DNA from: Morella rubra
Lineage: Eukaryota > Streptophyta > Magnoliopsida > Fagales > Myricaceae
Direction of reading: 5' to 3'
Assembly: GCA_003952965.2 (NCBI GenBank)
Contig: CM025854.1
Span: 21,961,459-22,025,458 of the forward strand
DNA: 64,000 nucleotides
Positions 10,822 to 29,334 of this stretch are shown one piece after another. A program made the position numbers and the translations under genes. Under the pieces are notes generated by a model. That model did not search any database and was not told where the DNA came from. It was given only the letters and a program-made list of their open reading frames with translations. Each line of letters opens with the position of its first letter. Position 1 is the first letter of the stretch.

Positions 10822-12593
10822 TCAAGCCCATTTGGCCAAGAGTGACATACAACCAGCCCCAAGAAGAAGGCAAACATTTGCCCCTATTTGAAGCCTCAGG
10901 TTTCTTTGCATCCTTGGGTTCATGAAATCAGCAGCAAGAAGATCCACGAGAGCCATATAGATTAAGATCCCAGCCGATGCTGCATTCAGAATTCCTTCAA
11001 CGATCAGGGCATTCTGGCTGTTCTCATCGTAAACATTAGATATTCCTATTCCGATAGCAATCCCAACAGGGGTTGTAAGAGCGAAGAATAGCACCATTAT
11101 CGCAGTTGCTCGGTACTCGAATTTCGCCTGAAAAAATGGACGGGGAAAAAAAACAGAGATAGAGACATGTTCAGAGATATGCGTTCGTGGAAGGCAAATC
11201 AGTTAAACGTTCTATATATATGGACTGCGAAGTAACTATGCAGAGGCAATTAGACAATGGGGACAACTATACCTAGAGTTCAATTATCCCTCAGAAACTT
11301 CTCTTTTCCACCGGAATTGGGTTAGAATTTTTTAGTTCAAATCTAAGTTTAGAAAAGATTTGAGTTGTCATGTAGCAAAAGAATGGAAAATACTTCTTGT
11401 CTGATATTAGCTGAAGAACATTGACAAAATCAAGGGTATTCAATGTTGTTATCTGGGTCAAAATTTGGAGAAAAGTGAAAAAAAACAAAACAAAACCAAC
11501 GCGAGTAGGGGAAGAACAAGCAAATTGAACAGTCGGGCTTAAACCTGTTTCTTCGAAATGAAAAGATTACTCATGACCATATAATTGGGAAAAAAAAGAA
11601 TTAGTGACATATGCATAAATGGAGATATTACCTGAGAGATGCATCCACCGAGTCCCATGCCCTCAAAGAACTGATGGAACGTCAATGCTGCTACAAGAGG
11701 CTTTATAGTTTTGGGACTTTCAGAAGCACCCAGAGAAATTCCTATTATGACCGAATGTATCACAATTCCCAACTCCAAAACCTGCAGTTGAATCAAAGGC
11801 AAGAACCGTCCGATAAACCACCAAAAAAAAATTGGAACAGCGATTGACCGCAACAAAAGAAATCGTTTTTACAGAGATTTGTTGAACTCCAGAAATTCTA
11901 AACGAACTAGAACCTGAATGCTCTGGGTGAAATGAGGAATTGAATATAAACATCAAGGACTCCATAACCTCAAATTACCTGCGATATGACTCGATGCCGA
12001 AGAAGGTTTGATGAAGCCAAATTCTGATCCAAAGAAGCCGAACCATGGGAATGACCATGAGTTGCATGTGTATGAACGTGCATATGACCCTCATGTTCGC
12101 CAGCATTCTCCTCGTCTCCGGTCGCAAGTTGAGCTTTGTTGTTGAAGTGAGACTTGTTGTAATACGAGGTCGCAAAGGCATCGACCATCAAGGTTCCAAT
12201 CGCGGACATCATCGCCACAAATCCGGTAAACGGGAATTGCCCCCATGGGTTCTCACCAAGACACGGCGACGTCAAATTCTCGAAAGCGTCGGGAAGGACG
12301 TGGATGAACCCCGTCGACAATATCACACCGGCCGCAAAGGCCTTTATCCAGAAGAAGATCTCCTTCTCCGGATGCAAAGCCGGTATAGTCTTCCCAAGAA
12401 TGGGAATACAAACGCCTATGGCACCCGCAACGAGTATGGAAGCAAAAGCAGCAAGCTTATATTTGAGTGCTTGGTGCTTGTCGCGCCCTTCATCCTCGCT
12501 ATCACATGTGCAGTCTCCGAAAACTAGCGAAGGAAGTAGGAAGAGGATGCAAAAGAGTGTGATGAGGAGCTTTCGTTGTTTAAACGTTGCCAT
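10822..12593 (-). CDS. ZIP family zinc/iron transporter, three exons
   Basis: Plant ZIP (ZRT/IRT-like) divalent metal importer, predicted to bring Zn and related metals into the cytosol across the plasma membrane. Exons: 12593-11979, 11781-11632, 11127-10822, all GT-AG and in phase; 356 residues, the usual family size. Residues 10-26 look like a signal peptide ([17 protein letters not shown]). Residues 47-148 hold the first membrane helices. The loop at about 166-184 is histidine-rich ([19 protein letters not shown]) and is the typical variable metal-binding loop. Helix IV has [10 protein letters not shown] (H214) and helix V has HQFFEG (H241, E245), the pore metal ligands of the family. The start at 12593 is chosen because MATFKQRK is followed directly by the signal peptide; an in-frame upstream ATG at 12755 would place 54 atypical residues in front. 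A broken duplicate lies at 3351-4310. Close to ZIP1/ZIP3/ZIP5-type plant members; the exact subgroup is not assigned. Confidence 0.93.
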
Positions 12594-12759
12594 TGAGCGA
12601 ATTAGGAGAGAAGAAATAAATGGGATTAGAGAGAACCTGGAAAGGGTCTCGAGGAAGAGAGATTTTATAGAATAGAGGGTGTGTGTGAAAGTAGGATTTC
12701 TTTGGGAGACGAATTGGATTTTTATGAAGTCATTCTGGGTCCATGAATTTGACAATCTT

Positions 12760-14150
12760 AGATCATACAGTACGAAAGGGGTTATTGGGTTTTGATTTTG
12801 TTGAGGATATTGCGGAAAATGGGGGAGATAAATTTGTCTGTCAAAAGAATTTTGCTATGACTCAACTAGCTGGTCATGGACGTACGATAAATCAGCCTTG
12901 TTCAACGGATGGAGAAATAATGTGGTCATTCCAGCATATCTCTATAATTCAAATATGTATCACTTGGTTGCATTCTTGAGAAATTTGAGTTTCGGATTTT
13001 GCATAGGAAGAATGTCGACATTAAGACCGATGAGAAAGGAAACCAAAATCTATTCGCATTTAATTCAGCAATTTTCAAACAAAAAATGACTCCATTGTGT
13101 GTTTAATAAATAGTTCGCATTTAATTCTCTTGCCGACCTCGAATTTAATTCTGTTCTAGGGTTTTGAAGTAGTTGTGGGTTGTTGGTGGAAGTATCAGAC
13201 ATTTTGACCTTGTCTCCTTGTGCGCCCACCCATATGAATGGATGAAATGATGGGCATTTTGACATTATCTGGATGAAATGATTCAAAAATAAAACTTGTC
13301 CTAGATACAGACAGCAAACTACTAAGCTATCAACCCTAGTAGTTGACTTGCAAGTCAACTTTAGTAGGTTTCCCATTCAACATTAAAACTTGTCCTGTCG
13401 TGCATTACGTCATTTGATCATGAGCTTCTTTCCAACCTGAAGTGCATATCTCTGTGTGAAGACCGTTTTCCATGACCTTTGACTGAAGTTATTTGAAGTA
13501 TCTTCTTTTGCCTACTCCGTTTTGTCTTTTTTTGGGGCATTCAAAGACTAATTCAAAGGGAATTAACCTCGATTATTAGGAAAGTTCTACATTTGAGTGC
13601 CTAGTAAGGTGGCTATAAATCCCACTCGCGCAGATGATTGACTTAAAAGGCGAAGAGTCAAACAAAGGCGAAAAAACAGAAAGATAATTTTGGCTTCTTA
13701 TTTTCCAAATATTACTCAGGACCCAGAACTGGAATTCCCTTTCCACAGATTATGCAAAGCAGCTCATCGAAGATACCCAAACTTTTTCCCTTCTATGGGT
13801 TGTTAAGGACCAAAAACACACACACAAACAACTAGAACATTCTAGCTTGAGGATTCTTTACCAGCCCCAAACATAACTTTCATGAAGACCAATCTTACCA
13901 AACAGGAACACAACCAGAAACAGCGCGGTATGGTATTACTGCTGTACAAGTGCAAGTTCCGCGAAGTTTCAACCGCACTAAATCCCAAAATAAAGTTCTA
14001 AGTAGTCAACTCCGGTACACGTTTCCTTTCACAGTCGGAGAATGCCGTGTTTCATCATTCGCTACTATCGCATGTCACTTCACATGGACCACACGTCATG
14101 GCACATTACACAGTGGAGGTCCTACATGCAAGCTTTTTCATCTGCAAGCA
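12760..14150. other. Intergenic between ZIP and CCT genes
   Basis: Contains the ZIP promoter on its left and the CCT 3' flank on its right. The two genes are both on the minus strand. No supported coding sequence or clear repeat was seen; the short open frames lack recognisable domains. Confidence 0.5.
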
Positions 14151-14163
14151 TGGAAAAACACAT

Positions 14164-20469
<6,306 letters not shown>

Positions 20470-20540
20470 TTGAACAGATGGAATTAGCAGCGAGAACCGG
20501 AACCCTCTCTCATGGAGTGTTTTTGCGAGTACCTCTCCCT
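20470..20540 (-). promoter_or_regulatory. CCT 5' leader region
   Basis: Sequence immediately upstream of the CCT start. No clear TATA box was seen close by; a pyrimidine-rich run lies beyond about 20570. The transcription start is not determined. Confidence 0.3.
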
Positions 20541-21440
20541 CCGAATTAGCGTTCCTGTGGTCCTCACAACCACGCGCTTTTTCCGTTTCCTATTTTTCAG
20601 TTTTCTGGGATATCCTTTGCGATTGAACAAAAGTTTTCTTTTCTTTTTTTTCCCCTTTGGAGATTGCACACACCGACACACGTCGAAAACAAATAAGATA
20701 ATCCTTTTAAATTACAAGAACGACAAACAAATGAAACTTATGTCGGCTTATAGAAATAAAATGTGAAACTTTTAACGGTTTATATGAAAAAAAAAAAAAA
20801 ACTAAAACGAAATTTTTTTATTTTCAAGTTATTTTGGTTACTTATAAGACTAGCTCTGAGTTAAATTTAGTTGGTCAAGTTTTGTTTTTTTTTTTTTTTG
20901 AATGTTCGCAATATTCAAAGTTTTTCAGAACTAATCAGTAGAATTTGTGCAGTGTAATCCTTTGATCCACAAGAGTTAAGGGGTGACTATATATATAACA
21001 CGTGATTTTTGAGTTTAAAAATTAATTAAACATAAATAAATAATCTTTGACAAAATTGTGAATCTTTTCTGAAAAGACAATTAAAATCAGTGGTTTGCCA
21101 TTCCAATACAAATAACTATAACTTTAAAATATATTTCATCTGTGTAAGATATTTCTGTAAAACTTCCATCTGGCAATAAAAAGAGAAGAGTTTGGGCTTC
21201 TTTTCTCCTTCTCCTATTAAACAATTGAACTTCAGTATGATGAATTTGATATTGAATTGCACGAGGCTCGAATACGCGTGTTCCAACAGCTCTATTCGAA
21301 TTCAAGTGAGCCTATGAATTTTCTGATCTGAGCTGAAATCGCCAGTGTTTAATTCAATTACAGCCTTAATTTCTCGTTAGTAAAAAGGTTGATAGAACAT
21401 TTTCTTCATCATTTTCTGCTTCATCCAACATAAGAACATT
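20540..21440. other. Intergenic between CCT promoter and pectinesterase 3' end
   Basis: AT-rich with poly-A and poly-T runs at about 20790 and 20885. No supported gene. Confidence 0.5.
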
Positions 21441-21450
21441 TAGACATAGA

Positions 21451-23572
21451 CTACATGTAGGATTGAAGCCACTGATCCCCTTCGATAAAGGACATATTAA
21501 GGAAAAGAGAAGCCTGTGAGTCATTGAGTCTCTGAACATAAGGAGCCCTCAAGGTCAGATTGGCCCCAGCACCTGAATTATTGTATTCTCCGTAGAATAT
21601 AGTCCTACACATTTGGCAATCAAAACTAGTAAAAATTAAAATTTTCAATTGAACATGCATGATCTATACCAATCACGAAAAAAACAAAACAAAACTGATG
21701 CATATTATATATACTGCAATATGTACGTACTGGTCTCTTGTGGGGTCGTTGAAGTCATTCCAACCTTCTGGAGCAATAATATCGGACATTGTTGTGAACG
21801 CAAAAATGACTCGAGAAAATGGCCTCCACGCTCGACCTAGCCATACTCTTCCATACCCTCCGATGGTGCAGTTGACGAACGAGAAACCAGTGTTCTCGTC
21901 CTTGGAAGCTCTGCCATGAGCCGTAACAGCTCCATTTATGAACTTTACCCCTGGAGGTACCGGGTTTGCCATGGAAATCAGCTGGCAGTCCTGTAGCAGT
22001 TAAGCACACACGAATTACTGTTTCGCTAGCTTGATTATTTTCACTTTGACGATACGGTATAGAAGCCTAAAAAACTAGCCCACGCTGCCTTTGGAGTTGT
22101 CCGGGAGTGGCGGTCATGACAATCGACAATTTCTCTCTCACACGCGCGCACACATGACATTTGTCTGAGCAAACAGGTCGGCTCAAACCCAGGAATAAAG
22201 CTCGCGACATCTCCAATACATTTTGGTATAATGTTTAAAGTGAGCTAAATCTCTTGAATTAATAAACGCGTAGACTTGTGGACTATATGACCGCTAGCCT
22301 AATCAACATGTCACCCAAACAAACACTGTCACAATATTGTGATCTGTAGGGTGCCAACTAACGTTTGTTTCACCCTGAAACGTGCTGATCAATGAAGCCA
22401 GCAAACGGGGTACTTATATACAATAAAATAGGAATTAGCACCCTCTCGCGGGTTTGCTGGTTCCTTGAGATCAGCCAAGATTACCTCATAAAATGACCTT
22501 GCATTGCCGAAGATGAAATCAATGGAACCTTGGATATAGCAATCTTTGAAGTAATGGCGGCCCTTATCATCATGAAGGGTATCCTGGGATCCGAAAAATC
22601 CGCAACCCCAGAACGCAGCTTGATCTCCGGAAATTCTAATCGCTACAGCTTGGGCTCCAACATCACCAGGGCTTGGAATCGGGGCTACATTCTAGCATGA
22701 TAAAGATTTTGACAACTGTATGTCATGGTTTACTCTCAAAATCATATTATTGGAATTTGTAGCATTAGGGTAACCCATTATAAACACCCAAAGACAAGCG
22801 CACACGTATATATATGTTTGTGTGTGTATGCATCTTATATCTCACCATGAAGCTTATGTTCTTGGCAATGAAGTTATTGGAGAAAACTTGAACGGAGCCG
22901 CTAAAAAAAGTTCCATGCGCAGAATTAGCCGTATCATTGAATACAAGTGCAGTTGACGTAAAGCCTTGTCCTTGAAACGTTACGTTCGGTTTGGCTTTTG
23001 GAACAGTGACTTTCTCACTAAGGACAGCCGAACGAATTGTCATGCAAGTTCAAAAGCAAGCCGCGGAAAGTAAAAAATAGCCAAGAAGAGATCAACAGTG
23101 AATTAAAGAAATTGGACGAGCTAGCTGAAGCCTGAAGGAAACCTAGCTACCAGAATAAGACAATTACTTACAAGTAAATGCCCGTATTGATCCATATTAT
23201 GGTCCTCTTTAAGCTTAAATCTGGCACTGCATCAACTGCTGCCTGCACCGTTGTAAAGTTACAACACCCATTTTGATCGACACAAATGTAGGAGGTTGTG
23301 TCAGTCTCCGGAGGGGGAAAGTCAGGTGGAAAGTCGTCGCAGGCAGATACTACTTTCCCCTTATGAGGGTGTTTCTTGTGTTGGTTATGATGCTCGACTG
23401 TGCTGTTTGGAATGAGTGTTGAAGTAAGAGGTGGCGAAAGGAATGTAAGACTAAAGCGATTAAGATATCTCAGAAATGATGGGTTTGGATTTATTAAATG
23501 TGTGGATGCCAGAACAGCGAAAAGGGCAACAACAAAAGTTAATAGAGATCTGCTGTAGTACTGGAGACTCAT
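21451..23572 (-). CDS. Pectinesterase (pectin methylesterase), five exons
   Basis: Removes methyl esters from homogalacturonan in the cell wall. Exons: 23572-23172, 23017-22846, 22691-22485, 21990-21731, 21604-21451; all GT-AG and in phase; 397 residues. Residues 9-25 ([17 protein letters not shown]) are a signal peptide or signal anchor, followed by a ~75-residue linker with [12 protein letters not shown]. There is no pectinesterase-inhibitor pro-domain, so this is the type without a pro-region. The catalytic domain starts near residue 98 ([20 protein letters not shown]). Active-site elements: Q205 in QAVA, Q227 and D228 in GSQDTL, D249 in DFIFGN, R313 and W315 in LGRAW. The start at 23572 is chosen because the hydrophobic segment follows at once. 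It belongs with the LGRAW/PFSRV branch (relatives of Arabidopsis PME8, 15 and 29 types); the exact orthologue is not assigned. Confidence 0.94.
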
Positions 23573-23629
23573 TTTCTGCTTGGAGGACAGGTACGGGAAC
23601 TCAGAAGGAATGATACGTGTTTGCAAGGG

Positions 23630-23650
23630 GAATATGATATAAATAGATAT
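23630..23650 (-). promoter_or_regulatory. Possible TATA box of pectinesterase gene
   Basis: The minus strand reads CTATTTATATCAT about 65 bp upstream of the start codon, which is compatible with a TATA box and a short leader. Pattern match only. Confidence 0.4.
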
Positions 23651-23699
23651 ATGCACTTGAAGTGAAAGAATTGATAACATGTCTTGCAAATCACCCTAT

Positions 23700-26413
23700 C
23701 CCTACGCATATATATGCTTTAAGAAATTCAATTCCCAACCTACCAAACTTACACATTTTTGGATGCTTAAATGTGAGGATGCCTGGCCTGCTGCTAAAAC
23801 CGAAGAGTTCTGTACCATGCCCTCTCAGATAGGCCCAGTAGGAGCCAGCCTCGAGAGAATTTTGTACTGTGGACTATGGAACTGGCAATTCTGAACCCAA
23901 ACCGGCCCGCCCACTCAAGGCCCACCAGCTTATAAACAGTCAACTGAACAGTGTCGGTTTTAATACCTGTAGTTCTGCTGTAGACCTGCATGGGGTTCTC
24001 TCAGTTCAGAAAAATTGTTCTGGGGAGTCTGATGCTCAGTTCTGAAACTTGATATAGAAAGGCAAAAAAACGGAGCTAAAGCAAGCATGCTTGATCCTTA
24101 TCAAACATGTTCCTGAGATATGAGATACATATAATTTGCCAGCACTCACTTATCATTTACACAAAATTAAAAATAAAAATTTGCTAGCACAAAGAAATAA
24201 ATAGTAAGGACAATAATTGCTCTATTAACTTCATATGATAGCTTTCCTATCTTTTCATTCTTATTTTACGGTAAAAAAAAATATATTTTTCATCCTCTAA
24301 CTATTGGGGGTCTTATACTTTACATCTGAAATTATCAATTTCGTTACATTTTACTCTTCAACTACCAACCATTTATGCTTTGTACCCCCAACCGTTAATT
24401 TAGACGGAAATTGCTATTTTGATTCAGCAAAATGATGAATTCACCCATATAAATATAGCAAAATTGATAGTTTTAGTTACAAAATATAAGAACCTCAATA
24501 ATCTGTGGACAAAAAGTGTATTTAACCTAAAATATTAATATTACAACTTAATCTTACGTTAAAATGTTATCAAAGTAAGAAAAATCAAATCCGAATGTCA
24601 CACACAAAAAAAGCACGGGAATAGTGAAATCATGGTTCTTTTCCTGATAAAAAATAGCAAGCAGTGCTTTTTTCTCACTGGGATATGGGAAGCAACAAGC
24701 AAGTTCAAACTCTTTTGGCGGGGAAGGTTTGGAAACTTTGTATAAAAAAAAGGAAATTATGTGTGAAATAAAAACTAGATTCGCGGAGAATAAATTCGAT
24801 TGAAAAGGACGGGTCGAATTTTTCTTCTAAAAGACCGCTACATATTCTTATTAATTAGGACTTAATCTGCCCTGAATTAATCTTGTGATCAGAATTTCTA
24901 CCAAGTAGGTGCAACCACCGACAAAGTGTCCCGTACGGCCATGCCATAATGCACATAGATTATTGAATCAAAATTAAATGAGTTGAATTGTGTTCCTCGT
25001 ACTCCCCACCACTAGTAAATTTTGTGTTAGAACGAGCTAGGGGGAGAGATAGAAAGAGAAACTTACTATAATTTTCAAAGCTTGATGTATTATATGTTGG
25101 AATGGAAAATTTAAATATTTAGTTACTTTTTGGAAGTGTTCTGAAAAAATGGGACTAATTTTAATACATTTTATTCTTTTTCAGCCAACTCATGACTTAA
25201 ATTTTGTTCCATTAAATGTTGTGAACAAATTACAATTCTAATCGCGTCAGTGTCAAGGGAGATTATACCAAGTACTAGTTGGCTATATTCGTATAAAGCG
25301 AGTTCAACTTTGATAGTTTTGGTTACAAAAACACAGTAATTGAATCAGATTCATTTTGGCAACAAACACATGGAATTTGACTTTGTTCTGTTTTTCTAAA
25401 CCAATAATTACTTTATTTTTAAAAAAAATGAAAAGGATATAGAGAGAAAAATCAAACCTAATACAATGAACTTAAATCCCAACAATCCAATAAGAACAAA
25501 GAACAATCATCTATCACAAATGTCAAATTCATGAGATTAAACCCACTAAACAGAAGCACAGGAGTCCAAAGACCCTCATGTATTATCTCCCGTCTTCTCT
25601 AAGACAAGAAAAGGATAGATAACAAGAAAAGAGAAAAAGTTGTTGACGATGGTGGTGTTATGCTGTAGGGGTGCTGACAAACAATACTGCGCATGATCTC
25701 TCTCCCTGGTTGATCGACAACAAAAGAGGTTTTGCTCTTATTATTTGATCAATTCATTGCTTTTTCAAATGATGTTTTTTTTTAAAAAAATGAATGAGAC
25801 TTTATTACAGGTGGGGCTAGCTAGCTGTACTTGTTTCGGAGAAGAACAGATTGACGCCAAAACTTATTGGCATGTGTAAGAATATGTAAGTTACTAATAA
25901 TTAGTTTTATTTCTTGAATATCAGGGAAGTAGCTAGAATCGTGAGCCTATAGTAGAATGCGGTTTTGACTGGCGGCCGACCCAATTTGGGCGCAAATTAA
26001 GTAATTCCCTTCACACTCATGAAGTTTGAAGGCTTTAATTAGTATTTTATAATTTGAGCATGAAGTAGTACCAAAGACGTCGTATTCTACCCATATTAAC
26101 TTGTCTAGACGATCATCATTAGTTTGATGACATAGAGAAAGACGAGTATTTTTCTTTCTTTTTTGCTTTTCTGTTTTAGTCTAAACGAGGCAGACATATG
26201 TAGAATGTTCACTCTCTTTCTCTATAGCACCCATTAGGTATGAAATGGAAACCCATGTTCCGGATCCCCACGCCCACCTCGTGACACTAAAATAACTCAT
26301 TAAGATCTGTTCCATTTCGCTGCGGCAACTTGAAAATTGAGTTTGGTGGATAAGTCTCACAATTTGTTGCGTTTTCACGTGAGTCATTCTTTTAACATTT
26401 ATAATATATATTC

Positions 26414-26415
<2 letters not shown>
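23700..26415. other. Long gene-free interval upstream of pectinesterase
   Basis: AT-rich sequence with no recognisable coding region. 24283-24535 (TTTTTCATCCTCTAACTATTG at one side, AAAAAGTGTATTTAACC at the other) resembles a decayed relative of the MITE at 15237-15593. Confidence 0.5.

Positions 26416-26417
<2 letters not shown>

Positions 26418-26462
<45 letters not shown>
26418..26462. repeat. (TA)n microsatellite
   Basis: About 22 uninterrupted TA dinucleotides. Likely hypervariable. Confidence 0.95.
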
Positions 26463-26463
<1 letters not shown>

Positions 26464-26542
26464 CTCATACTATTGGAGTTAATACGTTATGCCTCCAATT
26501 ATCAATTTCTATATACTTTTTTACTCAATTATCAATCATGTA

Positions 26543-29334
26543 AAGTTAATTTGCACACTGCCATTAATTTATATATAAATTTGTGTGGATGTGTTAATTA
26601 TGGATTTGAATCTTCTCTAATTTACTGATAGAATTTGATAATTTAATTCGGAGAGAGATAGATAAATACAACATATAAATCTCTTAAAGTATTCAATATT
26701 GTTCTTAATAATTATTGGATATACAGTGTGGACCTCGTTATGGGATCTGTATTATTTTTCTCTTCTCTTAATTATATCATCCATTTCAGACAATAAATTA
26801 TAGATAATCTCTATTCCGTGTGCTACTTTGATACTTGCATCATTTAGATATAAATGGAGGAGCAGTAAGTTTACAATCTGTATACAAAAAGTTTGAAATG
26901 TCAAGTAAATGTGTGTAACCAAACGTCTTGAGGATGCATATAATTTGTATAATGGTACTCTTAAGAAAAGTCTTCAACTGCGTGCTTTGATTTTTTGTGA
27001 TGTTGGATTAGTTTTCTTTTCCTTCTTATTTTTATTTATCAAATAAAAAATTTTCTTTTTTTCTTGGTTTGTTTATAAAAGCTTGACCATTATATATATA
27101 TATATGCACGGACCACTAGTTGTCATAATTAGTCTAGTTGGTTTAACAATCTTATCTTTTATCCTTCTAGTTAGTTGTGATTAGTCATTCTCCCCCTGTT
27201 TTTACAATATATATAACACAAATATCTCATGTTTTATACTATAGTTTTTGCACGTAAGTACGTCACCTCCATTTCAATCATATAATTATAAAACAATATT
27301 TTGAGGTATATTGCGCATGAAGTGGAATATTTAGAAAAAGAAGCACGGATTTACAAATGAGTTAATTAAGTAATTAATTGAAGATAAGAAAGATTCACAC
27401 CAAACAAAATTAAGTGGACGAAAGTTATTAGTATATGGAGAAGTAATCGAGTGTGTACGGAAGATTTCACCTGATCTTCAACCACATAGCTTGTTGTGAA
27501 AATTTTGTTAAGAAATTAGATTCCACGTGTTTGACATTATGATTTACGATACTGTAATAAAGTTGAAATCGAAGGCCGCTCTAATGATGTTATTCCAACC
27601 AATAAAAGATTGATGTAATCTTATAGTGAATCAAAAGGCACCCATCTTAATTTGTTCAAATTAGCAAGGATTAGGATGCGTTTGACTTTCCCCCAAGTGG
27701 TATAACTTTTCCTTTTGATGTGAATGGGACCCATCATCAGCTCGCATTCATCCCCTCTTCCCAACCCATTTCTCACTCAATCCGGTCGCTGTTTAATGAA
27801 ACTGCTGCGAAAGCGCCCAGCCTATCTGCCGCCTGACGACCGATGCCTAAAACATGATGCTTCGTTAATGGACCTTCCCACATTTTCCACTAATTTCTGG
27901 AGGCCAAATCGCTGTTGAATCGAGATCATCGTCTCTTTTTACAGCAATGCCAGAACTACAATTAATATTTTGGCCTTGACTTTGGCTGCATGGCCGATCA
28001 AGATTAAATTAAGGAATTTCGATCTTTCTGATCGTTCAGCCGAAAAAGGAAAAAAGTGGGGGAAAATTCTCTTACAAATAGCCGAAACTTGTCAACTTTA
28101 AGTGGCTCTTGGAAACCGAAGGATTTTGGATCCAACTCATACTAGGCTTATCTATAAAACTAGTATATGTACCAAACAAGCTGTGGCCCCGACGCTGATA
28201 TGTCCATCCAAAAAAGGCAGGGCAAAAAATCGTAATCTAGATATTAATCGATCATAACCAGATTGTTTGGAAATCTCAACACTGGGGTCAAGATTTCGAA
28301 CCACGATCTAGTTTTCTTTGTTTTTTTGTCAGTAATAATTTAATTGCTATGACACTACTGTCAAGAAAGCTAGTTTCCAATTTTTCATACACACAAAAAG
28401 GTGAATTCATTTTGTATATACATACTTATATTTCTAATTTTTTTCTGGTCTATTACGAGGTATTTCAAAGAAAAAAAAACATCATTTCCTATGAGACCAG
28501 GAAACCGGTAATATGTTCAGTTTAAAGTAACTTTTATGGTATGTTTGTGAACCAAAATTATTGTTAAAAAAATAAAAATAAATTAACTATAAAATAATCT
28601 TCTTCTACCTCATCAAATCATCTCTCTTCTTATTTTTTCACATCTCCATCAATTAAAATTTTAGTCATTCCATAAAGTAAGTTCATACACCTTTCAATTT
28701 TACAAGTTCTTTTTTCCCATACAGTAGACAAAAATAATGATTTAATTTTAAATTTATGATGGTAAAGGTTGTGTCTTAAAGTAGATTAAAAAAAAAAAAA
28801 CAAAGTTTTATATACACAGTAGTTTACATTGGACTCTCCGAAACGTCCACAAGATATTGGACCTAAGCCATAAGCTCTGGTATTAGAGAAACTGTCATCA
28901 GAATTAAGATTCACTCGGGACAGATCAAGGTTAAATAATAGAACAAGCTTAAGTGTCAAGAAAGATTTAAGGGTTTAACTAAATTCACTCAAAGGAATTC
29001 GACATTCATTACAAGCTGGAAAAAGGAAAAAGGAAAAAAAAACAAAAACAAAACCAGACGCCCCAAACCCAAATTAAGTTTTCAAGGATACTTCAGCAAA
29101 TTCCCATAAGGGTATTAGTAAACATCCCACCACATCAAAGGAGATTCGACATTCATTACAAGCTGGATAAGGAAATAAGAAAAAAACAAAAACAAAAACC
29201 AGACGCCCCAAACCCAAATTAAAAAGGGAATTACGAATTCCCTAAAATTAGGCCGCCCGTGATACTTCAGCAAATTCCCAAGCAGCCCATGGCAGTTAGC
29301 AACATTTCACAAACCAAAATATGAATAGCATGGT
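26543..29334. repeat. 2.79-kb tandem duplication, copy 1
   Basis: Repeated almost base for base at 29335-32009 with a period of about 2791-2792 bp. For example, the block at 27724-27918 recurs exactly at 30515-30709. Only small differences were noticed, such as ATCCTTCTAG against ATCTTCTAG, and ACAAGATATT against ACAACGATATT. Copy 1 carries extra sequence near its right end: a ~130-bp stretch with GACATTCATTACAAGCTGG is itself duplicated at 29010-29190. The identical small open frames at 27724 and 30515 have no recognisable domain, and I do not call them genes. Confidence 0.95.
29005..29220. repeat. Nested ~130-bp duplication within copy 1
   Basis: The block ATTCGACATTCATTACAAGCTGG followed by A-rich sequence and CCAGACGCCCCAAACCCAAATTAA occurs twice here (about 28998 and 29143) but only once in copy 2 (about 31788). 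Confidence 0.85.

Noticed and set aside
12045-12675. 160- and 123-codon plus-strand frames opposite ZIP exon 1
   Set aside because: Shadows of the real minus-strand coding exon.
26181-26543. Open frames across the (TA)n tract encoding runs of I and Y
   Set aside because: Low-complexity translation of a microsatellite.
27724-27918. 64-codon frame identical to that at 30515-30709
   Set aside because: Identity reflects the recent tandem duplication and not coding constraint; no domain or gene structure.
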